From Actinacidiphila guanduensis (lineage in GTDB: Bacteria; Actinomycetota; Actinomycetes; Streptomycetales; Streptomycetaceae): a stretch of DNA of 64,000 nucleotides. The position numbers were made by a program, and so were the translations under genes. The notes below the pieces were generated by a model that saw only the letters and a list, made by a program, of their open reading frames with translations, was not told the DNA's origin and made no database searches. The stretch is taken from assembly GCF_900103985.1 (NCBI RefSeq), contig NZ_FNIE01000005.1, positions 1 through 64,000 of the forward strand. Reading direction: 5' to 3'. Below are positions 1-7,808 of this stretch, piece after piece (positions within the stretch are counted from its first letter, which is position 1; every line of letters begins with the position of its first letter).

Positions 1-2
1 CG

Positions 3-350
3 CTGTCCGGTGGGGCGGGGGGCGGTGCGGGTACGGGGGGTCCGACGGCTTCGGTGACGAGTGGGGGTGTGCCGTTCTCCGGGGGTGGGGCGTCGGTTTC
101 TGCTGATACGGGTGCGGCGCCTTCGGGTTCTGCCAAGCCGTCCGCTTCTGGTTCTGCCTCGCGTTCGGCTTCGCCCTCTGCGACGAGTGCGTCGCCCTCC
201 TCGCGTCCCAGTGCCTCGGTCTCGCACAAGTCGTCGCCGTCCGCACGGCCGCCCACGCACACGTCCAGTCCTTCGCCGACCCGCACGGCGAGTGCGCATC
301 CGAGTCCCAGTCAGACGACCTGTACTCCCGTGCTCTGGTGGTGCGGGTAG
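3..350 (+). CDS. C-terminal part of a Ser/Pro/Thr-rich protein (5' end outside window)
   Basis: An open frame enters from the left edge and stops with TAG at 348-350. The visible 115 residues are low complexity: a Gly-rich stretch, then runs of Ser, Pro, Ala and Thr, ending in CTPVLWWCG with two Cys in the last ten residues. Such tails are typical linkers of extracytoplasmic actinobacterial proteins (lipoproteins, kinase ectodomains). No catalytic domain is visible, so the function cannot be named. The terminal Cys-bracketed WW motif could be a small disulphide loop; this is inference. Confidence 0.6.
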   Translation: MSGGAGGGAGTGGPTASVTSGGVPFSGGGASVSADTGAAPSGSAKPSASGSASRSASPSATSASPSSRPSASVSHKSSPSARPPTHTSSPSPTRTASAHPSPSQTTCTPVLWWCG

Positions 351-367
351 GTCGGTGCCGCCGGGTC

Positions 368-434
368 GGGGGTGCGAAATCGTATATTTACGGGCCTGGC
401 GGCCCACAAATACACGTAAGCATTTCGCACCCCC
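368..434. terminator. Long inverted repeat between convergent genes
   Basis: Two perfect 13-nt arms (368-380 and 422-434, GGGGGTGCGAAAT and its complement) bracket an AT-richer centre that holds a second stem (GGGCC 392-396 with GGCCC 401-405). The element lies between the convergent gene ends at 350 and 731, so a bidirectional terminator is the simplest reading. The AT content is unlike its surroundings. Confidence 0.5.
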
Positions 435-606
435 AACCCACCGCCCCCTCCGCAGGGTTCCCCCAGGGCCACCACCAGCCCGAGTACGTCACCCGCGCCT
501 GAGCCAGCGGGCGACCGCCGCCTACCGCGTCGTCGGTTCCCGTGCGTGAGTGGGTCTGAACGTGTTCCGGCCGGTGTTGGGTGCCGGTGGGTGGGGTCGG
601 TGAGTT

Positions 607-676
607 GTACAACCCAGGGGCGCTGGGGGTACCTCCCAGGGGAAGCTCTGGGGGAGGAACTGCGCGACCGGCCACG
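607..676 (+). repeat. Dispersed G-rich hairpin repeat, copy 1
   Basis: First of six copies of an intergenic element built from CTGGGGG-TAC-CTCCCAG, a short spacer, then GCTCTGGGGGAGGAACTGCGCGAC. The C-rich segment can pair with either G-rich segment. This copy sits in the 380-bp gap between convergent gene ends; nothing else in the gap looks coding. Confidence 0.75.
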
Positions 677-730
677 GCGGTGGTGCGGGTCGTCGCCGGC
701 CGGTGGGGGCAGGCGGGAGCGGGGCGCGGT

Positions 731-1639
731 CTACGTCGGGGACGTGGCTACTGTTGCGAGGAGGCTCGCCAGAGCGGTTTGGCCCCTTTGGTTGGGGTGG
801 AACCAGTCCCACTCGCTGAGGTCGGCCGTGGTGAAGCGGTAGGCGAAGACGGCGCCGCCGTCGTACCGGCAGCGGGCGTACGTCGCGCAGACCTGGCCCA
901 GCACCGTGTTGTACGCCTGCACGCGGGTGCGGACGGTGGCGCGGCGGGCGGTCGCGGCGGCGTCCGTGGAGGTGGGGGCGTCGAGCATCGTGGGGCAGAG
1001 GCCGAGTTTCCAGACCTCGCGGCCGAGGGGGTTGGTGCGGCCCACGGACCAGAGGCGGCGCAGGTCGGGGATGCTCGCGACCAGGACCTCGGTGGTGGGC
1101 AGGGCGCGGTGGAGGGCGGCAAGCGCGGCCGTGAAGGAGGCCCGGAAGTCCGCCACGGGCGTCATCGCGGCCGTGGAGGCCGCGCACGCGTCGTTCGCCC
1201 CGATGAGGACCGTGACCAGCGCCGGGTGGTGGGCCGCGGCCCGCCGTACCTGCGCGGGCAGGTCCGCGACGCGGGCACCGGACTGCGCGAGGTTCCAGCT
1301 GCCCGCGGCGCCCAGGCGGCTGCTGAGGCTGTCCACCGTGGCGCGGGAACCCGTGGCCCAGGAGACGTCCGGGCAGTCCTGGAGGGGATGGCAGGCATCG
1401 AAGCCGCGGGTGATCGAATCGCCCAGGGCGGCGACGCTGCCGGGGTGAACGTTCCACGGCCGGGCAGGAGCCTCTTCGTGCCGCGGGGTGCCGCCGGGGC
1501 GGGAGGGGGAAGCGGAATGCGAACTGTGTGCGGGGGCCGTCCGGGCGCCGCCGTCCGGGTCGGTGCCGCCCGCTCCGCATCCGCCCAGCAGAACGGCGGT
1601 CACCGCAAGTGCCAGCGCGCGGCCGGAAAGTGTCCGCAT
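731..1639 (-). CDS. Lipoprotein SGNH/GDSL-family esterase or lipase
   Basis: A 302-aa exported hydrolase. ATG at 1639 is chosen because GGAGGGAGG lies just upstream and a lipoprotein signal follows at once (MRTLSGR, then a hydrophobic stretch ending in the lipobox LLGGC). A Ser/Pro/His-rich linker leads into the SGNH fold: block I GDSITRGFD with the nucleophile Ser, block III GANDAC, and block V with Asp and His in DWFHPN. Family members hydrolyse ester bonds of lipids or sugar acetates; the substrate cannot be read from sequence. It is transcribed divergently from the DUF3145 gene and convergently with the partial gene at the window edge. Confidence 0.88.
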   Translation of the reverse strand: MRTLSGRALALAVTAVLLGGCGAGGTDPDGGARTAPAHSSHSASPSRPGGTPRHEEAPARPWNVHPGSVAALGDSITRGFDACHPLQDCPDVSWATGSRATVDSLSSRLGAAGSWNLAQSGARVADLPAQVRRAAAHHPALVTVLIGANDACAASTAAMTPVADFRASFTAALAALHRALPTTEVLVASIPDLRRLWSVGRTNPLGREVWKLGLCPTMLDAPTSTDAAATARRATVRTRVQAYNTVLGQVCATYARCRYDGGAVFAYRFTTADLSEWDWFHPNQRGQTALASLLATVATSPT

Positions 1640-1908
1640 GCGCCGCCTCCCTCCGACGAGTGGGTGACATCCCTTACGAGCCCGACGGTACGTCACTCCC
1701 TCGAAGACGCCGCACGGTAGCGTCTTCCCTGACAGCAGGTCGCAGATCTGCGGAACGACGAGTGGAGGCCGTTGCCTGGCGAGTGTCGCAGACGGGTTTT
1801 CCCCGTCGGTGGTGAATAGTGCAGTATGTCTGATGTTGCCCCGGGTTCAACCGGTTCGTGGGTGAGGCCGCTGGGGAAGGCGAACCTCGTCCCACACTGG
1901 AGGTACCG

Positions 1909-2403
1909 GTGACGACACGTGGAGTTCTGTACGTGCACGCCGCACCGCGCGCGCTGTGCCCGCATGTGGAGTGGGCGGTGGCGGGTGTCCTCGGCGTGCG
2001 CGTGAACCTGGACTGGGTCCGCCAGCCGGCCGCCCCGGGCACCTGGCGCGCCGAGTTCTCCTGGCAGGGCGAACCCGGCACCGCCTCGAAGCTCGCCTCC
2101 GCGCTGCGCGGCTGGCAGTTGCTGCGCTTCGAGGTGACCGCCGAGCCGTGCGCCACCGCCGAGGGCGAGCGCTACAGCGCCACCCCCGAACTCGGCATCT
2201 TCCACGCCGTGATCGGCATGCACGGCGACATCCTCATCCCCGAGGACCGATTGCGCGCCGCCATGGCCCGCGCCCGCGTCGGCGAGGCCGACCTCGAGCA
2301 GGAGCTCTCCCGCCTCCTCGGCAAGCCCTGGGACGACGAACTCGAGCCCTTCCGCTACGCCGGCGAGGGCGCCCCCGTCCGCTGGCTCCACCAGGTCGTC
2401 TGA
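1909..2403 (+). CDS. DUF3145 domain-containing protein
   Basis: A 164-aa soluble protein conserved in actinobacteria. GTG at 1909 is preferred over in-frame upstream codons because the conserved N-terminus TTRGVLYVHAAPRALCPHVEW begins here and GGAGG sits 5 nt before it. The family has no established biochemical role. The single domain fills the protein, which has no signal peptide or membrane segment and an acidic C-terminal third. It is monocistronic, followed by a 500-bp repeat-bearing gap. Confidence 0.85.
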   Translation: MTTRGVLYVHAAPRALCPHVEWAVAGVLGVRVNLDWVRQPAAPGTWRAEFSWQGEPGTASKLASALRGWQLLRFEVTAEPCATAEGERYSATPELGIFHAVIGMHGDILIPEDRLRAAMARARVGEADLEQELSRLLGKPWDDELEPFRYAGEGAPVRWLHQVV

Positions 2404-2448
2404 CGGCCCCACCGCACCCTCCGAGGGCCTGGGTTCCCGTCCCACCGG

Positions 2449-2735
2449 CCGGTTCACGGGTCACATGACGGATGCCTGCACAACGCTGATGTCGGCCGGG
2501 TGGGTGGGGGTGTCGAGGGCGGTTCACGAGTGTCACGGTTGAGGGCGGTTGGGGTTGAGGGGCGGGTGGCCGAGGGCCGTTCACGAGTGACACGGTTGAG
2601 GGCGGTTGGGGGAGGGTGGCTGAGGGCCGTTCACGGGTGCCACGGCTGATGTCGGTTGAGGTCGGCTGACGTCGGTTGGGGGCCCGAGTGCCAAGGGCCG
2701 TTCACGGGCGGCACCGCTGACGCCGGCTGAGGGCG
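2449..2735 (+). repeat. Five degenerate copies of a GGCCGTTCACGRGTG-type intergenic repeat
   Basis: Between 2404 and 2906 no coding frame looks real. The stretch instead holds five diverged units starting near 2449, 2519, 2576, 2626 and 2697. Each begins GSCSGTTCACGRG and most continue into a CACGGYTGA segment and a GGCGGTTGG-like segment. Spacing is 50-71 bp. Function unknown; it may be decaying minisatellite or binding-site repeats. Confidence 0.6.
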
Positions 2736-2906
2736 ATTCAGGGGCCCGGTGGCCGGACGCCGGGGGCGGGCGGGGCGAGGGCGGTCGATGGGCCGTCAGG
2801 GCGGGTGAGGGCGCGTTCGGTACGGGGTCCGCGGCGAGTCGCTGTCCGGCGCCGCTTGTGGCCGTGGTGTTGCCGGTCGGCGGGGCGGGCGCAATAGCCT
2901 GGGCGT

Positions 2907-3791
2907 ATGTCGAATCAGCCAACGAAGAGCCTCACCGTCGCCGTCCTCGGGACCGGGATCATGGGTGCCGGGATGGCCCGCAACCTCGCCGCCGCCGGAC
3001 ACGAGGTGCGGGCCTGGAACCGTACGATCGCCCGGGCGCAGCCCCTCGCCGAGGCCGGGATCCGGGTGGAGGAGGACCCCGCGCAGGCCGTACGGGGCGC
3101 GGACGTGGTGATCACCATGCTGCTGGACGGGGATGCCGTCAGGGACGTGATGCGTACCGCCGGGCCCGCCGCTCAGGACGGCGCCCTGTGGGTGCAGAGC
3201 AGCACCGTGGGCCCCGACGCCCAGCGCGAGCTGGCCGGGCTCGCCGCCGGGTACGGCACCGTTTTCCTCGACGCTCCCGTCCTCGGGACGCGGCAGCCCG
3301 CCGAGAAGGGGCAGTTGACCGTTCTCGCGGCCGGGCCCGACTCCGCGCGGACGCTCGCGCAGCCCGTCTTCGACGCGATCGGGCAGAAGGTCGTGTGGGT
3401 GGGCGAGGACGCGGGAGAGGCGCCCGCGAGCGCGCTCAAGCTCGTCGTCAACAGCTGGGTGCTCGCGCTCACCGGCGCCACGGGCGAGGTCATGGCGCTG
3501 TCCAAGGCACTCGGGGTGGACCCCGAGAGGTTCTTCGAGGCGGTCGAGGGCGGCGCGATGGACGTGCCGTACATGCGGATGAAGGCCGCGGCCATCCGGG
3601 ACGAGGACTACTCGCCCAACTTCACAGTGGAGGGCGCGCTCAAGGACCTGCGGCTCATCGTCGCCGCCGGCCGCAGCGGCGGTGTGCGGCTCGACCTCGC
3701 CGCCGCGGGCGCCGAACGGTTCCGCCGCGCGGTCGAACTCGGGCACGGGGACGAGGACATGGCGGCGACCTATTTCGCGAGTTTCGGCTAG
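2907..3791 (+). CDS. NAD(P)-dependent beta-hydroxyacid dehydrogenase (3-hydroxyisobutyrate dehydrogenase-like)
   Basis: A 294-aa cytosolic oxidoreductase. An N-terminal Rossmann domain carries the dinucleotide motif GTGIMGAGMA near residues 15-24. The substrate motif contains QSSTVGP, and the helical C-terminal domain has the catalytic Lys in ASALKLVVNSW. The family oxidises beta-hydroxyacids or reduces related semialdehydes such as succinic semialdehyde and tartronate semialdehyde; the substrate is not predictable. ATG at 2907 is preceded by TAGCCT ending 6 nt upstream and no ribosome binding site, so the mRNA is probably leaderless. Its end converges on fabF. Confidence 0.85.
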   Translation: MSNQPTKSLTVAVLGTGIMGAGMARNLAAAGHEVRAWNRTIARAQPLAEAGIRVEEDPAQAVRGADVVITMLLDGDAVRDVMRTAGPAAQDGALWVQSSTVGPDAQRELAGLAAGYGTVFLDAPVLGTRQPAEKGQLTVLAAGPDSARTLAQPVFDAIGQKVVWVGEDAGEAPASALKLVVNSWVLALTGATGEVMALSKALGVDPERFFEAVEGGAMDVPYMRMKAAAIRDEDYSPNFTVEGALKDLRLIVAAGRSGGVRLDLAAAGAERFRRAVELGHGDEDMAATYFASFG

Positions 3792-3897
3792 CCGACGGGG
3801 CTTCGTCTCGCTGCCGGGTGCCACCCGGCGGGGGCTGAGCGCGCAGTGCCCCGCGCCCCTCGGTAGGGCACCCTTCGCACGAAGGGCGTCCCGTCAG

Positions 3898-3953
3898 GGC
3901 GCTGGGGGTACCTCCCAGGCGAAGCTCTGGGGGAGGAACTGCGCGACAAGCCA
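3898..3953 (+). repeat. Dispersed G-rich hairpin repeat, copy 2
   Basis: Full-length copy (GGCGCTGGGGGTACCTCCCAG, GCGAAG, then CTCTGGGGGAGG and the GCGCGACAAGCCAC tail). It lies between the converging ends of the dehydrogenase gene and fabF. It is preceded by a GCGCAGTGCCCCGCGCCCC segment that also occurs in similar form beside copy 4. Confidence 0.8.
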
Positions 3954-4006
3954 CGGCCGTGTGGCAGCCGGCAACGGCGGCGAACTGCTACGGCGGGTTT
4001 CCGCCC

Positions 4007-5275
4007 TCAGTGCTGCACTGAGCGCAGGGCCAGGACGACGTTGTGGCCGCCGAAGCCGAAGGAGTCGTTGAGGGCCACGATGGTGCCCGCGGGCAGCGGG
4101 CGCGGCTCGGCCGCCACGATGTCCGCGTCGAGGTCGGGGTCGGGGTTCTCGAGGTTGATGGTGGGCGGGGCCAGGCGGTTGTGGAGGGCGAGGACGGTCG
4201 CCACCGTCTCGATGCCGCCCGCGCCGCCGAGCAGGTGCCCGGTCATCGACTTCGTCGCCGAGATCGCCATGTGGTCGACGTCGTCGCCGAACACCTTGCG
4301 CAGCGCCTTGAGTTCGGCCATGTCGCCCTGCGGCGTCGAGGTCGCGTGCGCGTTGACGTGCGCGATCTCGGCCGGCTTCAGGTCGCTGTTGTCCATCAGG
4401 TGCTGCAGCGCGGCGGCGATGCCGCGGCCGGACGGCTCCGGCTGGGTGATGTGGTGCGCGTCGGAGGAGATGCCCTGGCCGACCACCTCGCAGTAGACGC
4501 GGGCGCCGCGGGCGGCCGCGTGCTCCGCGGACTCCAGGACCACGATGCCCGCGCCCTCGCCGAGCACGAAGCCGTCGCGGGCCGCGTCGTAGGGCCGGGA
4601 GGCGCCCTGCGGGTCGTCGTTGTTCTTCGACATCGCCATCATGTTGGCGAAGGCGACGATCGGCAGCGGGTGCATCGCGGCCTCGGTGCCGCCGGCGACC
4701 ACCACGTCGGCGCGGCCGGTGCGGATCATCTCCGTGGCGTAGCCGATCGCCTCGGCACCCGAGGCGCAGGCGCTGACCGGGGTGTGGACGCCCGCCCGGG
4801 CGCCCAGGTCGATGCCGACGTTCGCCGCCGGGCTGTTCGGCATGAGCATGGGGACGGTGTGCGGGGAGACCTTGCGCACACCCTGGTTCTTCAGCACGTC
4901 GTACTGATTGAGCAGGGTGGTCACGCCGCCGATACCGGAGGCGACCACGGCGCCGGTCCGGTCCGGGTCGGCCGCCGGGTCCTCGCCCGCCTTGGCGGTG
5001 TAGCCGGCGTCGGCCCACGCCTCGCGGGCGGCGATGAGCGCGAACTGCGCGCTGCGGTCCAGCTTGCGGGCCAGCGGGCGCGGCAGCACCTCGCCCGGCT
5101 CGACCGCCACCGGCGCGCCGATCCGCACCGGCAGCTCGGCCGCCCACTCGTACGGGAGCACCTGCACGCCGGACCGGCCGGCCAGCAGGGCTTCCCAGGT
5201 CGACGCGCTGTCGCCACCCAGCGGTGTGGTTGCTCCGATACCGGTGACGACCACGGTGCGATTGGTCGGGCTCAC
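4007..5275 (-). CDS. fabF: Beta-ketoacyl-ACP synthase II
   Basis: A 422-aa condensing enzyme of type II fatty acid synthesis; it elongates acyl chains by decarboxylative Claisen condensation of malonyl-ACP. Catalytic residues are visible: Cys170 in VSACASGAEA, His in NAHATSTPQGD, the Lys/His motif KSMTGHLLGGAGG and the C-terminal GFGGHN loop. Length and motif order are those of the family. The start is GTG at 5275, with GGAGAG upstream. It is the last gene of fabD-fabH-acpP-fabF. The 111-bp gap to acpP is the largest in the operon. Paralogous polyketide synthases share the motifs, but the context fixes the role in primary metabolism. Confidence 0.96.
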   Translation of the reverse strand: MSPTNRTVVVTGIGATTPLGGDSASTWEALLAGRSGVQVLPYEWAAELPVRIGAPVAVEPGEVLPRPLARKLDRSAQFALIAAREAWADAGYTAKAGEDPAADPDRTGAVVASGIGGVTTLLNQYDVLKNQGVRKVSPHTVPMLMPNSPAANVGIDLGARAGVHTPVSACASGAEAIGYATEMIRTGRADVVVAGGTEAAMHPLPIVAFANMMAMSKNNDDPQGASRPYDAARDGFVLGEGAGIVVLESAEHAAARGARVYCEVVGQGISSDAHHITQPEPSGRGIAAALQHLMDNSDLKPAEIAHVNAHATSTPQGDMAELKALRKVFGDDVDHMAISATKSMTGHLLGGAGGIETVATVLALHNRLAPPTINLENPDPDLDADIVAAEPRPLPAGTIVALNDSFGFGGHNVVLALRSVQH

Positions 5276-5386
5276 AGGAATGTCTCTCCACGTCTAGAAG
5301 GGCGGGCGACAGGCGTCGTCCGGTGAACGCGGCCCCCGGGGGCCGCTGGTGGGGCCGGTGAGGTCACCGGCCGCCGCAGGACCAGG

Positions 5387-5635
5387 TCAGCTCTGGGCCT
5401 TGAGGATGTAGTCGACGGCGTCGCCCACGGTCTTGAGGTTCTTCACGTCGTCGTCCGGGATCTTCACGCTGAACTGCTCCTCGGCCGCCACGACGACCTC
5501 GACCATGGACAGCGAGTCGACGTCCAGGTCGTCGGTGAAGGACTTGTCCAGCTCGACGTCCTCGGTGGGGATACCGGCGATCTCGTTCACGATGTCGGCG
5601 AGACCGGAGAGGATCTCTTCCTTGGTGGCTGCCAT
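5387..5635 (-). CDS. acpP: Acyl carrier protein of fatty acid synthesis
   Basis: An 82-aa acidic four-helix carrier protein. Ser41 in DVDSLSM is the site for the 4'-phosphopantetheine arm that carries growing acyl chains between FabD, FabH and FabF. ATG at 5635 has AAGGAG about 10 nt upstream. Its place between fabH and fabF, and a sequence close to primary-metabolic ACPs, argue against a secondary-metabolite ACP. Confidence 0.96.
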   Translation of the reverse strand: MAATKEEILSGLADIVNEIAGIPTEDVELDKSFTDDLDVDSLSMVEVVVAAEEQFSVKIPDDDVKNLKTVGDAVDYILKAQS

Positions 5636-5709
5636 GTCTACGGCGCTCCTTGATGTGTCGCTGTTCGGTGCGGCGGGCGGAACTGCGGCGCCGCGGTGTC
5701 GAGGTGTGA

Positions 5710-6744
5710 CTAGGGGAGGGTAACGACCGTGGCGGCGTAGACCAGACCCGCCCCGAACCCGATGACCAGGGCCGTGTCGCCGCTCTTGGCCGCGCCCGTG
5801 GCCAGCAGCCGCTCCATCGCCAGCGGGATGGAGGCCGCCGAGGTGTTGCCGGTGGTCTCGATGTCGCGGGCGACGGCCACGTGCTCGGGCAGCTTGAGCG
5901 CCTTGATCATCGAGTCGATGATCCGCATGTTCGCCTGGTGCGGGATGAACGCGTCCAGGTCGGCGGCGCTGACCCCGGCGGCGTCCAGCGCCTCCTGGGC
6001 GACCCGCGCCATCTCGTACACCGCCCAGCGGAAGACCGCCTGGCCCTCCTGCGTGAGCGCCGGGAAGACCACCGCGCCGTTCTCGTCCACCGGCAGCTTC
6101 GCGACGTCGTCCACGCGGAAGGCGTCCCACGGCACGGTCTGCGTGATCGTGCCGGACTTGTCGCCCTCCGAACCCCAGACCGTGGGGCCTATCGCGGGCA
6201 CGTCGGACGGGCCGAGGACGACCGCGCCGGCGCCGTCGCCGAACAGGAACGCGGTGGCGCGGTCCTTCTTGTCGGTGAGGTCGCTCAGCCGCTCCACGCC
6301 GATCACCAGCACGTACTTGGCGGTGCCGTCGGTGATCATGCCCTTGCCGAGGGTCAGGCCGTAGGTGAAACCGGCGCAGCCCGCGGAGATGTCGAACGCG
6401 GCCGGCCGGCCGGTGCCCAGCCGGTGCGCGATCTCGGTCGCGACAGCCGGGGTCTGCTTGAAGTGCGAGACGGTCGCCACCACCACCGCGTCGATCTCGT
6501 CGGCGGAGATCCCGGCGTCGGCGATGGCCTTGCCGCCGGCCTCGATCGACATCTCGGCCACGGTCTCCTCGGGACCGGCCCAGTGCCGCGAGGCGATCCC
6601 GGACCGGGACCGGATCCACTCGTCGCTGGAGTCGATGTTCTCGAGGATGACCTCGTTGGGTACCACGCGGACCGGGCGGTAGCCGCCCACTCCGATGATC
6701 CGCGCGTACGTCGCGCCCTTGCTGGGGGTGATCTTCGCTGTCAT
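5710..6744 (-). CDS. fabH: Beta-ketoacyl-ACP synthase III
   Basis: A 344-aa initiating condensing enzyme; it joins an acyl-CoA starter with malonyl-ACP. The triad is visible: Cys123 in SAGCAGF, His in FIPHQANMR and Asn in ETTGNTSAAS. In streptomycetes the family accepts branched starters (isobutyryl-, anteiso-methylbutyryl-CoA), which sets the iso/anteiso lipids; specificity is inferred from the genus. The ATG at 6744 overlaps the stop codon of fabD by ATGA, so translation of the two is probably coupled. Confidence 0.96.
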   Translation of the reverse strand: MTAKITPSKGATYARIIGVGGYRPVRVVPNEVILENIDSSDEWIRSRSGIASRHWAGPEETVAEMSIEAGGKAIADAGISADEIDAVVVATVSHFKQTPAVATEIAHRLGTGRPAAFDISAGCAGFTYGLTLGKGMITDGTAKYVLVIGVERLSDLTDKKDRATAFLFGDGAGAVVLGPSDVPAIGPTVWGSEGDKSGTITQTVPWDAFRVDDVAKLPVDENGAVVFPALTQEGQAVFRWAVYEMARVAQEALDAAGVSAADLDAFIPHQANMRIIDSMIKALKLPEHVAVARDIETTGNTSAASIPLAMERLLATGAAKSGDTALVIGFGAGLVYAATVVTLP

Positions 6745-7724
6745 CGCTGCGGTGGCTCCTCTTCGGCTTCCTGCACTCGGACGTGCGCCGGACCCGCGGC
6801 CTCGGCGGCGAGCGCGCGGGCCGCGTCGAGGTCGTCGGGCGTCTTCAGCGCGAGGGTGCGGACCCCGGACAGTGCCCGCTTGGCCAGTCCGACCAGAGTG
6901 CCGCCCGGCGCCACCTCGATGACCGCGGTGACCCCGCGCTGTTCGAAGGTCTGCATGCACAGGTCCCAGCGAACCGGGTTGGACACCTGGACGACGAGCC
7001 TGCGGACGACCTCCGTGCCCGTGTCCACCGTCTGCCCGTCGGCGTTGGAGACATACGGCAGGACCGGGTCGCTCGCGCCGAGGGTGGGCGCCAGCGCCTC
7101 CAGTGTGGCCACCGCGGGCGCCATGTGCGAGGTGTGGAACGCACCCGCGACCTTCAACGGCATCACGCGGGTCTTCTCGGGCTTGTCGGCGCTGAGCGCG
7201 GCCAGCTGCTCCACCGTGCCGGCGGCCACGATCTGGCCGGCGCCGTTGATGTTCGCCGGGGTCAGGCCGAGCCCGGCGAGGTGGGCGAGCACCGCGTCGG
7301 GGTCGCCGCCGAGGACCGCGGACATGCCGGTCTGCGTGACGGCGGCGGCCTCGGCCATCGCCCGCCCTCGGGCGGCCACGAAGGTCAGTGCGTCCTGCTC
7401 GGAGAGGACCCCGGCCAGCACGGCCGCGGTGATCTCGCCGACGCTGTGGCCGGCCACCGCGCCGGGGGCGTGGGCGCTGCCCGCACCGGTGATGCCGAGC
7501 GCGTCGGCCGACAGCAGGCCGGCGGCCACCAGCAGGGGCTGGGCGACCTTGGTGTCGCGGATCTCCTCCGCGTCCGCCTTGGTGCCGTAGTGGACGAGGT
7601 CGAGTCCGACCGTGTCGGACCACGCCGCGACGCGGTCGGCCACGCCGGGCAGTTCGAGCCAGGGGTTCAGGAAGCCGGGGGTCTGGGCACCTTGGCCAGG
7701 AGCGACGAGTACGAGCACAATCAC
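6741..7724 (-). CDS. fabD: Malonyl-CoA:ACP transacylase
   Basis: A 327-aa acyltransferase that loads malonate onto ACP for fatty acid synthesis and, in streptomycetes, often also onto polyketide ACPs. It shows GQGAQ near the N-terminus, the nucleophile Ser94 in AGHSVGE and a conserved His in GAFHTSHM. GTG at 7724 and GTG at 7718 both fit; a GAGAGAG purine run just upstream could serve either. It is the first gene of the operon. The 84-bp gap behind it, down to fasR, carries the operon promoter. Confidence 0.95.
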   Translation of the reverse strand: MIVLVLVAPGQGAQTPGFLNPWLELPGVADRVAAWSDTVGLDLVHYGTKADAEEIRDTKVAQPLLVAAGLLSADALGITGAGSAHAPGAVAGHSVGEITAAVLAGVLSEQDALTFVAARGRAMAEAAAVTQTGMSAVLGGDPDAVLAHLAGLGLTPANINGAGQIVAAGTVEQLAALSADKPEKTRVMPLKVAGAFHTSHMAPAVATLEALAPTLGASDPVLPYVSNADGQTVDTGTEVVRRLVVQVSNPVRWDLCMQTFEQRGVTAVIEVAPGGTLVGLAKRALSGVRTLALKTPDDLDAARALAAEAAGPAHVRVQEAEEEPPQR

Positions 7725-7808
7725 ACTCTCTCTCGCTTGGGGGCGTCACCGCCCGTGGGGACAGGGACCAAGAACTGTCAGGTGATTTGTGGGTGTCCAA
7801 CAAAGGTG
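7725..7808 (-). promoter_or_regulatory. fabD promoter and probable FasR target region
   Basis: This short gap between the fasR stop and fabD must hold the promoter of fabDHPF. On the minus strand it has TTTGT and ACAAA half-sites about 9 bp apart, overlapping TTGGAC, in an AT-richer patch near 7780-7800. FasR of S. coelicolor is reported to bind and activate this promoter; which bases it contacts here is inference. Confidence 0.5.

Noticed and set aside
3898-3953. Small proteins with a conserved LVAQFLPQSFAWE-like tail encoded near several gene ends
   Set aside because: The shared peptide is only the translation of the dispersed hairpin repeat in one frame; no start codon or ribosome binding site is conserved.
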